DNA of 64,000 nt from Siphonodentalium dalli (Eukaryota > Mollusca > Scaphopoda > Gadilida > Siphonodentaliidae): positions 96,371,319 through 96,435,318 of the forward strand of contig CP136066.1 in assembly GCA_032622095.1 (NCBI GenBank), written 5' to 3'. Both the position numbers and the translations under genes were made by a program. Below, one piece after another: positions 45,441 through 55,874 of this stretch (the stretch's first letter is position 1; each line of letters begins with the position of its first letter). Under the pieces are notes generated by a model. The model worked only from the letters and a program-made list of their open reading frames with translations, did not search any database and was not told the origin of the DNA.

Positions 45441-45784
45441 AAATTGTCTATTAAATGTCAATATTGATTCCCATAGAGATCATCAATGATGTCTATGCGC
45501 AAGGGACCCACGCCAATCTTCTCTATTGGGATTCCAATTGTTGGCTTATTAAAGATGCACATATGCTGAAGATACAGTCGCGCGCAAAACGTGATCCCGT
45601 ACATGTAGGTCGGGTTTTGGCACCAAGTGAATTAAAATGGCATTGAAATAATCGGTTTCTCCCCATAAACATCCATATATTCAAAATACATGTTTTTGGA
45701 GCAGAATTTATAAGGTACCTGGTAGTCCATATTGGACGCCATCATGGAATTTAATTTTTTTGTTTAATTTTCAGACATATTTAT

Positions 45785-45952
45785 TAGTTATGTGGATGGA
45801 GTTATAATTAACCTCACATCCTTATATTGGTTATGCGGATGGGGTTATCATTAAACCTCATATCCTTATATTGGTTATGTGGATGGGGTTATCATTAAAC
45901 CTCCATCCTTATATTGGTTATTTAGATGGAGTTATCATTATACCTCACATCA
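45785..45952. repeat. 43-44-bp tandem repeat, four copies
   Basis: TTATGTGGATGGGGTTATCA and CCTCATATCCTTATATTGG recur with starts near 45788, 45831, 45875 and 45918. Confidence 0.85.
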
Positions 45953-46194
45953 GTGTGTTGGGGATTTTGGACCTTGACTTGGGACCTTTGTTTTTTGGTG
46001 AGTTTGAAGCCTGTTTACATTTCGAAATGTTGTCAATTTTGTATCGTCTGCAGCGGAACTCGGCATGTTGAAGCAAAAGTTACAAGGCATTGCACCGTTA
46101 TGATTTTGGCATTGTTGAACAGAAGAGAAATACAGAATACAAATCAGTATCAAATGATAAAATGTATATGTAACAAGTCTATAATACAAATGAA

Positions 46195-47460
46195 AAACTT
46201 GGGATGGGGTGGGCGATACGGGAAAATATGGGTTGATACCGATATAGATTTGAAGAGCGATAATGACCAATGTTGATATATTATGCATCTCAACTCTATT
46301 GTTGCGACAAGGCTATAAAATAGAGGGGGTGTCAGAAACTTACTAGTAGTTATCTCTATATAGTGCCAGAATAGTTATTTATCGACTTCTATAGTGGTAC
46401 AATGCAAATTAGAATCAAATTATAAAATATGTATCTAACACAACTATACCGATGAAAAGAAAAATAATAATTTGGGCTGGGATTAGATGTTGGGTTGGTT
46501 ATATGGAGTAAAAGGAGTTCATACGATGAACTGACATAAATTAGTAGAGCTATAGCGATCAATGTTGCCATGTAATGAATCGCGACTGTACTGTAGCGAC
46601 AATTGTATAAAATTTAAGGGGGGGGGGTCTGAAATTAACTCTATCTCTATAGATGGCACCAGAATTATATAGAAAGGAATAGCAATTGATATACGTATAC
46701 GGCATAGTACACGTAATACCATACACATAAGTATTGATCACATGATAAAAATATGTACATAACTCGACTATACCAATGAAAAAAGTAATACATTGGACCA
46801 GGATTAGAGGTTGGGTTGGTTACATGTGGATAATTGGATATGCAGTTAATACGATAGATGAAAACAGACAGCACTTTCTGATAAGATGTCCAGCCCTGAA
46901 TGAAGTCAGAAATCGAACTTTACCACATATTGAGGACGAATTGATTGCTGAATTTGCTGTCAACTACACCGACTTGTCTGAAGACTCAAAAATGGATGTC
47001 ATACTAGATCATAGTCTACATGTGTCCAATCTATCTGAAGATATTCATAACTCCAAAGACATCACCCAGCTGCAGTTCCATACTTCCAGGTTATGCTATG
47101 CGCTACATATCGAGAGGTACAATAAACTGTTACTTATGAAAGAGCAGAAGAATTCTATGAAACTACAACACAGTTCCCAGTCATATACACAGCAACAAAA
47201 TGTCAATTAGTATTTTTAGATCAACTACTGTATATAAACTCACTAAATTGGAAGGTGATGATTATTTTAATACTCATATTGAGGTTGCTCGTACACGGGC
47301 GTAGAGAAGAAGAAGTAAGTAAGTAAGATAGGGGTTCACCGTTGATACGATAGACCGAAATAAATAGACCGAAATAAATTTGTCGAGTGTTAGTGACCAA
47401 TGTTGACGTAAACAGTAATGCGACTGTACTGTCGCACAATTATCAGGTAGAAATTGTCAA
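46195..47460. repeat. About 290-320-bp tandem repeat, three copies, interrupted by a LINE
   Basis: Units start near 46200, 46480 and 46795 (GGGTTGGTTA / ATGGGGTGGGCGATA). Each runs through GTTGATACGATAGA-like, GACCAATGTTGA and GCGACTGTACTGT. The third unit resumes at about 47332 after the LINE segment. Confidence 0.65.
46842..47331 (+). pseudogene. 5'-truncated LINE, C-terminal zinc-knuckle region and 3' tail
   Basis: The plus-strand frame contains ENRQHFLIRCPALNEVRNRT, the HFLxxC(P)xxxxxR motif found after the reverse transcriptase in CR1/Jockey-group LINEs. A 3' region follows, ending in the microsatellite-like tail AAGTAAGTAAGTAAG. Upstream RT sequence is missing, as in a typical 5'-truncated insertion. 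The open frame starts earlier, at 46776, but that part is host repeat sequence. Confidence 0.75.
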
Positions 47461-47524
47461 ATATGTTCCCTGGTGTCCAATATGGAGCACATCAGAAAAC
47501 ATTCGCAGGGCCCTAAAATTTATT

Positions 47525-48060
47525 TAACACATGATTTCCCATTCAAATCGATTTATGTCCATAAAATTCTTATTTTTCAAAATTTTAAGCTGAGACTTGG
47601 TGTGTCTGCGTGAAATTCTTATATATTCCTAAAATGACAGGTTCCAGCACGTAATTATGTTCTAGATGGCAGAAAGAAATTTTTTTCGATGATAAATTTT
47701 AATATAGGATTTGCCATTCAAAACGATTTATGTCCATAAAACTCTTATTTTTCAAAATTTTAAGCTGAGACTTGGTATATCTGCGTGGAATTCTTATATA
47801 TTCCTAAAATACCAGGGTCCATTACGTAATTATGTTTTAGATGGAAGAAATGAATTTTTTTCGATGATAAATTTTAACATGGGATTGTCCCATTCAAATC
47901 TATTTATGTCGATAAAACTGTTATTTTTCAAAATTTTAAGCTGAGAGTCGGTGTTTCTGCGTGGAATACTTATATATTCCTAAAACGGCAGGGTTCAGCA
48001 CGTAATTATCTTTTAGATGGAAGAAATTGATTTTTTTCGATGATAAAAATCCAGCGTAAA
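47525..48060. repeat. 176-bp tandem repeat, three copies
   Basis: CATTCAAATCGATTTATGTC, then TTATTTTTCAAAATTTTAAG, GGAATTCTTATATATTCCTA and GCACGTAATTATGTTTTAGA recur with starts near 47540, 47716 and 47892. Confidence 0.85.
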
Positions 48061-48787
48061 CCAGCGTAATTTGCCGTAAACAAATTTAACAATCATTTTC
48101 CCAAGTGTCGTTTTGGTCAAAATATCGCTTTCTGGACGGGGAGATCCGATCCTAACAAAAGCTAAGATGTATTTAGATAGAAAAATTGAGAGAATTTGAC
48201 AGATTATGGTGCATTTTGGGAGAATTTTAGTGGAGAAAACGTTTGCTTCAAACATGCGAATTCAGCCAGTTGCAGACGAGCGCTGTCACTGTCAGAATCA
48301 GATTGACAACACATTGAACAAATGCAGGCCTGAAACTCACCTTTTTGGGAGGTAAATCCAATAAATTAGATATAAAAACAATCCTCCCTAAGCACATTCA
48401 AAGATATCTCGCAAGTTTTTAATATCTTAGGACACAGAAACAGTCCAAATGAATGAATTTAAATCAGCTTCCGAGACGAAGCGTACATGTACATGTGTAC
48501 GATTTGATTTTGACGAGCCTTGTTTACGGTGACGTCATTTGCGTTGCTTCCCAACCTTAACCCTTTCCACTCTCAACGACATTTCAATTGGTTGAAATTA
48601 AAAAGTTCTCAAGTTCCAGTTCAACCTGAATCTAGTTACTCAATTGGTAGAAATACTTTAGCAGTAATTCTTAGTTTTATAAGTTATAACTCTAATTTTA
48701 TTGATGATACGAGCTCAACATCATAATATGTCACTGTTTATGGCGGTGTTATCCAAAGGTGTGCTTTGATAGTGATTATAATTTTAT
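48061..48787. other. TRAF intron, nothing firm
   Basis: TTAACCCTTTCCACTC near 48557 looks like one end of a TTAA-type element, but I found no partner. No gene is supported. Confidence 0.4.
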
Positions 48788-48859
48788 TTTGCGATCAAAC
48801 GTCAGTGCAGCTCAGCAGAAACGCATAGGCACTAGTTCAATTCAGCAGAAACGCATGAG

Positions 48860-48915
48860 TCCTACGATTATAGTACACCCACTGGACGCGCTTCGCGCGT
48901 CAGTCAGTGGGTGAA
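48860..48915. repeat. Terminal-type hairpin
   Basis: CCCACTG...GCGC-TTC-GCGC...CAGTGGG forms a stem at about 48877-48911. It closes a short repeat region holding a duplicated CAGCAGAAACGCAT. Confidence 0.6.
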
Positions 48916-49259
48916 AAAATTGACTGTAAAATGAAGAAATACAAGCTGGGACAAAGTTGCATCCAAACACAAACTTTTATTGGAATAAATTTCAAATGAC
49001 TGGGAATATCACCATTTAGTGATACAATAAAACACAAATAAAATTGAAGTCAATGGCTAAATACAAATTTATAAAAAAGCAATAAAAAAAATAATAAGAA
49101 AAATAAAACATAACAAAATCAAGAGCCAGTACCCACTCCCTGTGGATATATTGTTTAATTCTAATAAATCATAGTATGAAATGAAACACGCCAGATTCTC
49201 TTTTGTGAAATAGTTCATAATATAGAGTTTCTTCCCTTACACTGATATAATTAAATATT

Positions 49260-49415
49260 CACAGAACGACACGATGTGTAAATGGGTTTGTTGATACGGC
49301 ACGAGTGCTGTCGTGGAAGGATAGAACGAGAGGCGATTGCGACTCGAGTTCTATCCTTCCGCGACAGCAAGAGTGCCGTATCGACAAACCCATTTACACA
49401 TCGTGTCGTTCTGTG
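49260..49415. mobile_element. 156-bp near-perfect inverted repeat
   Basis: CACAGAACGACACGATGTGT and ACACATCGTGTCGTTCTGTG are the outer arms, and GAAGGATAGAAC / GTTCTATCCTTC the inner arms, around a short loop. Probably a MITE, but no target duplication is evident. 48916-49259 is A-rich with nothing recognised. Confidence 0.8.
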
Positions 49416-49824
49416 TTTATTACACGCTTCACGTCCTAGAATCCGTGCATTAAAAATACAGGACTAGAAGGTTCATTTAGGCACATGCAGGGCGTGTTTG
49501 TCATGTGTGATGATTCTTTAATTAAATAGTTCCAGTTTCATGGTTGAGGCGAACGTCATATTACGTCAACGAGATCCATATGGAACGTACATTCCATACG
49601 AATTTGTAAATATGGAACAGCAATAACACTGTACTTCTAGGAACAAACGTGTAATAAACTCCAGATACCAACAGACTTGAGCTGGCATAAAACCTATTTT
49701 TTGTTTCAAGAAAATTAGGATTAAAACAGTGTCAAACTAAAAATCGCATTATTTGATAATAAAGATTCCCAATTCATAACCCTTTCATGGCTGGTGCTTC
49801 CTGAATTTTTGTGCAAACCCTGTT

Positions 49825-50320
49825 GGGCTTGGATTGAAGGGCTGGGTTGGGCTTGGATTGTTGGGCTTGGATAGATGGGCTGGGTTGGGCTTGGGTCATT
49901 GGGCTGGGCTTGGATCATTGGGCTGGGCTGAGCTTGGATCATTGGGCTGGGCTTGGTTCGATGGGCTGATCTGAGCTTGGATCGTTGGGCTGAGCTTGGA
50001 TTGTTGGGCTGGGCTGAGCTTGGATCATTGGGCTGGGCTTGGATCATTGAGCTGGGCCGAGCTTGGATCGTTGAGCTGGGCTTGGTTCGTTGGGCTGGGC
50101 TGGGCTTGGATCGTTGGGCTGGGCTTGGATCGTTGAGCTGGGCTGGGTTCGTTGGGCTGGGCTGGGCTTGGATTGTTTGGCTTGGATCGTTGGGCTGGGT
50201 TAGGTTTGGATCGTTGGGCTGGGTTGGGCTTGGATTGTTGGGCTGGGTTGGGCTTGTATCATTGGGCTGGGTTGGGCTTGGATCATTGGGCTGGGCTTGG
50301 ATCGTTGGGCTGGGCTGTGG
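49825..50320. repeat. G-rich minisatellite (TTGGGCTGGGCTTGGATCG units)
   Basis: Units of 19-24 bp (GGGCTGGG with CTTGGATCG/A) recur about 20 times. The G-rich strand is the plus strand, the non-template-like strand with respect to TRAF being the minus strand, so TRAF pre-mRNA would be C-rich here. Long open frames exist on both strands (WAGLG or QAQPSP repeats), but they are by-products of the repeat. Confidence 0.9.
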
Positions 50321-50380
50321 ATGTGGAGTTTATATCCCATACTACTAAACTTACCTGGATGTGGCGTTTATATCCCATAC
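50318..50380 (-). repeat. 38-bp array, part beyond the hAT insertion
   Basis: Two further units of the array at 51486-52012 (GATGTGGAGTTTATATCCCA, CCTGGATGTGGCGTTTATAT). They are cut off from the main block by the hAT at 50381-51485. Confidence 0.85.
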
Positions 50381-51485
50381 ATGGTTCTTGCACCTACTTT
50401 AATATAAAATTCAAGGGTTTTCAAGTAGTGTAGGGGTAGAAATTCAAGGGTTTTCAAGGATGTATATACTCGAAAATCAAGGGTTTTCAAGGACACAGTA
50501 TAGTACTTAGTATATATGTAAAAGTAGTCAATAGCAAGTATTTGTGAATACAAGATGCAATCAGAATTATAGGAGTAGAGAAAAACAGCAATACTACATA
50601 CTGTATAATATTAGCAGTATTAAAACAATATTTTGTTTGTTTCTCTTGGGTTAGGAATATGTAACTATCTCTTTCAATTTATTGATTAATTTATTAATCA
50701 AATATGCTCCCTGCCAAAGGTTGAAGTGGAACTCCATCTGGCTACATCATAACTATGTTTGTTCAATAAAGTTATTTGATTTGAATGTTTTCATAGGGTC
50801 TAAACTAGTGATATGCTCAACATATATTCCCTGGCTCACTAATTTTGGAATGACTGAGGCAGAGAAGACCATTTCTCAGGACATTAGTTTTATGAAAGAT
50901 AATGTAACCTGTGTTGAAAAAAGGTTGTCGTGCTTGCATTGACAATGTCAGTGTTCGGTTGACGTCATTGGTGGCCTTCGTGTGTTTGCTGCTATTAATG
51001 TAAATGTGCGATCGTAACGCATGCTCACCCATGTTTCCAACGTTGATTTCCCTCATGCATATCTTGCATCTCGCGGCACGAACATTTGAGGGAATCTCCT
51101 GTAACCATGCACTATAATCTGCTTGTGTTTTCCATCGAGATTGGAACCTACATTGTCCGCGTTGTTTTTTTTTTTACATTCTGACAGACGATGCAGTCGG
51201 CCAATCAAAATCATCAGTATCGAGAGTGAAACAGGCTGCCGGACTCTCCGCCAATCACATGCGTCATTACAAATCGCATTAGGTCGAACAGCAATTCCGG
51301 TGGCTATTTATAATTACGGATTTTCTATGCAGTAGGGGATTCCCTGACAGAACAAATTTAATTTCCCGGAATCCGATAATCACCAAATAAAGTTACTTCT
51401 CCAGGGCAGGGGCAGGGAAATTCAAGTATATATTTAGAGGCAGGGGCGCTATTCAAGTATATTAAAGTACCCGCGGGAAACCATG
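50381..51485. mobile_element. hAT-like element inside the 38-bp array, 1105 bp
   Basis: The ends are imperfectly inverted: ATGGTTCTTGCACC, TACTTTAATATA at the left; TATATTAAAGTA, CCCGCGGGAAACCATG at the right. CCCATAC is duplicated at 50374-50380 and 51486-51492 (7 of 8 bases match if an 8-bp duplication is assumed). Inside are CCAAT motifs and the TATA-like CTATTTATAATTA near 51302, but no transposase. Confidence 0.75.
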
Positions 51486-52012
51486 CCCATACTACTAGTC
51501 ATACCTGAATGTGGTGTTTATATCCCATACTACTGAACATACCTGGATGTGGCGTTTATATCCCATCCTACTGAACATACCTGAATGTGGCGTTTATATC
51601 CCATACTACTGAACATACCTGAATGTGGCGTTTATATCCCATACTACTGAACATACCTGAATGTGGCGATTATATCCCATACTACTGAACATACATGGAT
51701 GTGGCATTTATATCCCATACTACTGAACATACCTGGATGTGGCATTTATATCCCATACTACTGAACATACCTGGATGTGGCGTTTATATCCTATACTACT
51801 GAACATACCTGAATGTGGCGATTATATCCCATACTACTGAACATACATGGATGTGGCGATTATATCCTATACTACTGAACATACCTGAATGTGGCGATTA
51901 TATCCCATACTACTGAACATACATGGATGTGGCATTTATATCCCATACTACTGAACATACCTGAATGTGGCATTTATATCCCATACTACTGAACATACCT
52001 GGATGTGGCGCT
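51486..52012 (-). repeat. 38-bp array of 14 units anchored on a TRAF 5' splice site
   Basis: The dinucleotide before CTG/CATGG steps exactly every 38 bp from 51503 to 51997. The unit at 51997 is the real exon/intron border. On the minus strand each unit reads ATAAACGCCACATCCAG/GT and then ATGTTCAGTAGTATGGGAT. That is 17 nt from the exon end plus 21 nt of intron. Of the 13 intronic units, ten keep CAG/GTATG and three (51693, 51845, 51921) have CAT/GTATG. Confidence 0.95.
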
Positions 52013-52118
52013 TATTCTCCAAGCTTTGTAATTCAAGTTGACTTGTATAAACAGTGACCATTTCTAAGTGTGCTTCTTGATTCTCATCTACGTGCTTCTT
52101 CACCTCTGCACTACTCCC
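51999..52118 (-). CDS. TRAF3-like: TRAF3-like adaptor, zinc-finger-to-coiled-coil exon
   Basis: A 120-nt, phase-0 exon from acceptor CAACTGTTCCAG (exon base 52118) to donor ATCCAG/GTATGT (exon base 51999). It reads GSSAEVKKHVDENQEAHLEM and then VTVYTSQLELQSLENKRHIQ. Preceded by CGFE from the upstream exon, this is the end of the last TRAF-type zinc finger (GC.F.G....-K-H......-H) and the start of the coil. The donor is the first of 14 near-identical donor-like units (see the 38-bp array). A family M hairpin lies about 130 bp on the acceptor side. Confidence 0.9.
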
Positions 52119-52246
52119 CTGGAACAGTTGAAACAGAAATTCAGATGTCTCGTTTTAACTTTACAACAAAAGTATGTTCCCCACCCCAAAACATTTCTGG
52201 TTTTTCTCTCCAATTATATGGGTTCCATTGTTATGAAATTTTCAAA

Positions 52247-52405
52247 CAGTAATACCCTAAATAATCGACTTAATAGCAGAATTATGGGTAATTTTTCAGG
52301 ATTTAGTCGAAATATGGCTAATATAAGCCATATTTCCGACTAAATCCTGAAAAATTACCAATAATTCTGCTGTGGTTAAGGAGTAGATTATTTAGGGCAT
52401 TACTG
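52247..52405. mobile_element. Family M hairpin MITE
   Basis: CAGTAATACCCTAAATAATC and GATTATTTAGGGCATTACTG ends. Complementary arms run through GCAGAATTATGGGTAATTTT and AAAATTACCAATAATTCTGC. TA follows on the right only. Confidence 0.85.
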
Positions 52406-52503
52406 TAGGTACATATTTTCTATCGGTAACCTAATCCACCCTGTGAATAATGGTTATGTGGGTAATGTTGCACTTGAATAAGCACCAATTTAACCTTTTC
52501 GAT

Positions 52504-52705
52504 ATTAAATACTCATTGATGAGTAGTTCTCTTGGGAAATGTTCAGATAATAAAGTCAATATACGACCATATGTTGTTCGTCAAACTTATTATCTGAACA
52601 TTTCCCAATATGAATCACTCTGCTCTTGTATTATCTGTAAATAATAAACCATTCCAATGTAGACTTTTCTAACATGGTGGGAGAATCCATTTATTATAGA
52701 AAGGG
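52504..52705. mobile_element. TTAA-type MITE (CCCTTTCTATA family)
   Basis: TTAA at 52500-52503 and 52706-52709. The ends are CCTTTTCGATATTAAATACT and ATTTATTATAGAAAGGG. The inner inverted pair is GGGAAATGTTCAGATAATAA / TTATTATCTGAACATTTCCC. Confidence 0.8.
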
Positions 52706-52709
52706 TTAA

Positions 52710-52950
52710 CCCTTCCATGACTGGAGCTTCCTGAAAACCCTGTGCCAACGCATTATCTTATATATGTGAGTCTCCATTAGGGAGCCTAGCATATTTAAGA
52801 GAATACATTGGCCTAATTATTTACCTTGACCTTGTAAGCCAGTGCATTCTCTTATATATGAGGCTCCCTATGGGAGACTCGCATATATAAGAGAATTCAA
52901 TGGCACAGGATTTTTAATGCTGCACCAGCACAGCTCCAATCATGAAAGGG
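52710..52950. mobile_element. Palindromic TTAA-type MITE (Tatatatgcgag family)
   Basis: Ends CCCTTCCATGACTGGAGCT and AGCTCCAATCATGAAAGGG, between TTAA at 52706-52709 (shared with the element on its left) and TTAA at 52951-52954. Inner arms are GCATTATCTTATATATGTGAG-type repeats. Confidence 0.8.
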
Positions 52951-53041
52951 TTAAGGAAGTGAGCCTCACCAAACAAGCCACTCATTGGACTGTGACCAAT
53001 TATGAACATAGTGACTCCTGGTGAACACACTCTTATTGTTA

Positions 53042-53128
53042 CAGTAATGCCCTAAATAATCGACTTCTTAACCACAGCATAATTTTGGGCAATTTTTCAG
53101 GATTTAGTTGGAAATATGGCTTGTTAAT
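53042..53128. mobile_element. Half copy of the family M MITE
   Basis: TA then CAGTAATGCCCTAAATAATC through GGATTTAGTTGGAAATATGG. The second arm is missing. Confidence 0.8.
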
Positions 53129-53437
53129 TCAATATTGGATCCATAGCTCCACCTTGTTTTTTCTTGGAACTCAGTTGTATCAGGAATACTTGTGGCATAT
53201 TCTATTGGCAAATCGACCAAGATAAGGAATATAATATACCGTTATATAAGACACATAATCATCAAACTCTAGACCAATTTGTTATTTACAACACTTCTGC
53301 CAACGAGTCATTGGCATCTCACTGTGAGTCACACAGTGACGTAACATGATTTGTCAGCCATAGATGACACATTTAGCTTTTTATCATCTGACCCCAATAC
53401 CGTATGATATAAAAAAATCCATAAACCGCAAAATAAA

Positions 53438-53850
53438 ACAAGAGCATCACCAGGGTGTGGCAACATACGCCCAAAGTAATCCAACAAAGGGCCATAATTG
53501 GTGAAAATTGGCGGAGGGTACCCAAATTCGAACTTGACCTGTATTTTGGCCTAGTAGACTCGCATATCAAATTTTATTCCATTCTGTTCAGACTTGCTAA
53601 AGTTATCATCCGGAAAAAAAAATTTGAGTGCAAATTCCAACAATAAAGGCGAAAACTCTGGTGAAAATTGGCAGGTGGAACAAGAATTCAAACTTGACCT
53701 GTGTTTTGTGCCAGTAAACCCAAATACCAAATTTCATTCCATTCAAATCCAAAGTTATCATCTGCAAACCAAAAGCGAATGGATGGATGCCCGGATGGAC
53801 GCACGAACATACCAATAACATAATACGACCCATTTTTTTAAAAGGGGCAT
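53438..53850. mobile_element. Pearl/HINE-like element, two core repeats
   Basis: It starts AACAAGAGCATCACCAGGG (like the element at 19175). Two units share GGTGAAAATTGGC, CAAACTTGACCTGT and CAAATTTCATTCCATTC. A GGATGGATGCCCGGATGGAC tract lies near 53780, and the end is CATAATACGACCCATTTTTT with complementary AAAAGGGGCATATA. Confidence 0.75.
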
Positions 53851-54242
53851 ATAAAAACTCAAGTTATTAACTCATTTTCAGTATAATTACCATTTTGTTT
53901 TCATCGTCCATAGATCACACGTGAGTGAATTTTGCACTAATCCATGTCTCGAATTCATTCATTTGTTGCATATATTCTGTTGAGTATAATAATAGGAGAT
54001 GGTCCCATAAATGGCCAGATTTAGTGTACAGTACCCCTTTGATAATTGGCACAATGCACAATTCCATTGTCCCAATAAATTTCCCTTGTGAAAATTCAGA
54101 TAGGAACATTTACTTTTAGTCCCTAGACATTCATATCAAATAAATGTAAACAAGATTAATGTTAATATTTATGTTATATTATAATTTCATTTGTGCTATA
54201 TAAGTAACTTCAGAAATCTATCAACATATCGTGAATAATTAA

Positions 54243-54648
54243 CCCTTTCAGTGCCAGGTCCGATTTTTGTATCAACCCATATACCCTGTGCCAATGCATT
54301 CTCTTATATATGCGAGTCGACCATAGGTCACCTCGCATATATAAGAGAATGCATTGGCCTAACAATTTTTTATCATTTGTTATTATTTTTTACAATTTTT
54401 TACAATTTTAATAATTTTTTCTTATATTCTTTAACAGACTTATTTTGTAGGTTTAGTGCCAGGGAATCTTACATTTTTCATGGGCATCAAAATTATTACT
54501 ATAAATACTTGGTGATAGTTTTGAGTTATAACATGCCCCTAAGGTTTTAACCAGTTTGTTTTTAAATTTTAATTTTTTAATTTTTTTAGGGCCGATTTTA
54601 CAGACCGTAAATTAGGGCCGATGAGATCGGCCCCTGGCACTGAAAGGG
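54243..54648. mobile_element. TTAA-type MITE with perfect CCCTTTCAGTGCCAGG ends
   Basis: TTAA at 54239-54242 and 54649-54652. The left end CCCTTTCAGTGCCAGG is exactly inverted at the right (CCTGGCACTGAAAGGG). Inside lies the hairpin GCATTCTCTTATATATGCGAG / CTCGCATATATAAGAGAATGC. Confidence 0.9.
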
Positions 54649-54754
54649 TTAATAATGAATAATCACTGCATTTAGCTAATATACGATATGAGTGGAAAGT
54701 AGATGACAAGTAGTTCACTTATGATATAACTCTTCTAACGAGATGATAAATTAC

Positions 54755-54820
54755 CTCAAAACCACATCCCATTTTTTGGTATTGACACACAGAAGGTTTC
54801 CTAGGACACACCTGAAGATG
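54755..54820 (-). CDS. TRAF3-like: TRAF3-like adaptor, zinc-finger exon
   Basis: A 66-nt, phase-0 exon from acceptor CCAGTTGCCCCAG (exon base 54820) to donor TTTGAG/GTAATT (exon base 54755). It reads HLQVCPRKPSVCQYQKMGC and then GFE. This is the H-x3-C...P.-C......-GC.F pattern of a TRAF-type (CART) zinc finger, equivalent to the last finger before the coil in TRAF3. Both borders join in frame to the exons on either side. A second AG (CATCTTCAG) lies 9 nt inside, so a three-codon-shorter splice form is possible. Confidence 0.9.
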
Positions 54821-55574
54821 CTGGGGCAACTGGAATGGAACACAGGAAAACAGATTTATTTACAACATGTTAAAGATGGTCAATCTGTTCCTATAACAAG
54901 TTTTATATAGTTTCCTAGGAATAAAATAATAAATATGAATCGAAGATCCCTGTCCGGAAAGGCTTCTATCAACTAATATTGATTTTATTTCGAATTTTCT
55001 GGTAAAATACATAAAATCAAATTTACGGATCGCCGAGCGCAGCAAGCACGATAACTCTATCTCTATCTGAGATTGACTGGCCTGTTCTAAAAATATTAAT
55101 GAAAAAATGTCCCAATTGATTATTGCATTATATAAGAAAATATTTATATAAAATCAATATTAATTGATAAACATTTCAGCATTTCAGGACAGATGTCTTC
55201 GACTCATATTTTTTATTTTATACCTCGGAAACTATATAAAACATATTCTTTAACTCTTTCGCTGCCAAACGCGCATAAATGCGAACTTCGGAGACGCTGC
55301 CAATCGCGCATTTTTGCGAATTTGGTATGTAGTCTAATGTATGGGATATAACTCTATTCTTTCCGGCATGTTTGACAGTGTACAATGTATTTATCTGTAG
55401 TACTGTTGCGCGCGAACAATTTAAAGCGACAATGTCCTCAAGGTCATGCTATTTCTGACGTTATGGGAGTACAGTCAGAGTCGGAATATTGCGTCATTGT
55501 TGTTAGCACGTGGTTATCAGTCGAAAATGGCAGCTCGCAAGACTCAGGACTGAAGAAGTTATTGTTATTACTTC

Positions 55575-55874
55575 TATACTCTAATGATCGAGGGGCGCCT
55601 GCGGCGCATAAGATACTTATACCTATTATTTATGTGGGCAGTAGCCTCTATAGGGGCGCCTGCGGCGCATAAGATATTATGGGTGGCGGGATGGGGTGGT
55701 GGGTGGGTAACTAACCTGTATACTCTAATGATCGAGGGGCACCTGCGGCGCGTAAGATAATTATACCTATTATTTATGTGGGCAGTAGCCTCTATAGGGG
55801 CCCCTGTGGCGCATAAGATACTATGGGTGGCGGGATAGGGTGGCGGGTGGGTGACTAACCTCTATACTCTAATG
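55575..55874. repeat. 144-bp tandem repeat (interrupted by a hAT, resumes at 56806)
   Basis: CTCTAATGATCGAGGGGCGC starts near 55579 and 55723, and CTCTAATG again at 55867, each step 144 bp. Each unit also holds GGGGCGCCTGCGGCGCATAA twice. The third unit is cut by the hAT and continues at 56806 (TCTAATGATCGAGGGTCGTC). Confidence 0.9.

Noticed and set aside
16671-48537. TGACGTCA palindromes at 16671, 18543 and 48530 as CRE sites
   Set aside because: Eight-bp sites are expected a few times by chance at this length, and none lies at a supported promoter.
49953-50348. 131-codon open frame rich in WAGLG repeats, and the opposite-strand QAQPSP frame
   Set aside because: Both are translations of the G-rich minisatellite; open frames on both strands follow from the repeat unit, and there is no splice or start context.
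53915-54109. 64-codon minus-strand frame as an extra TRAF exon
   Set aside because: It has no acceptor in frame, a stop before the nearby donor-like site, and the flanking TRAF exons already join in phase without it.
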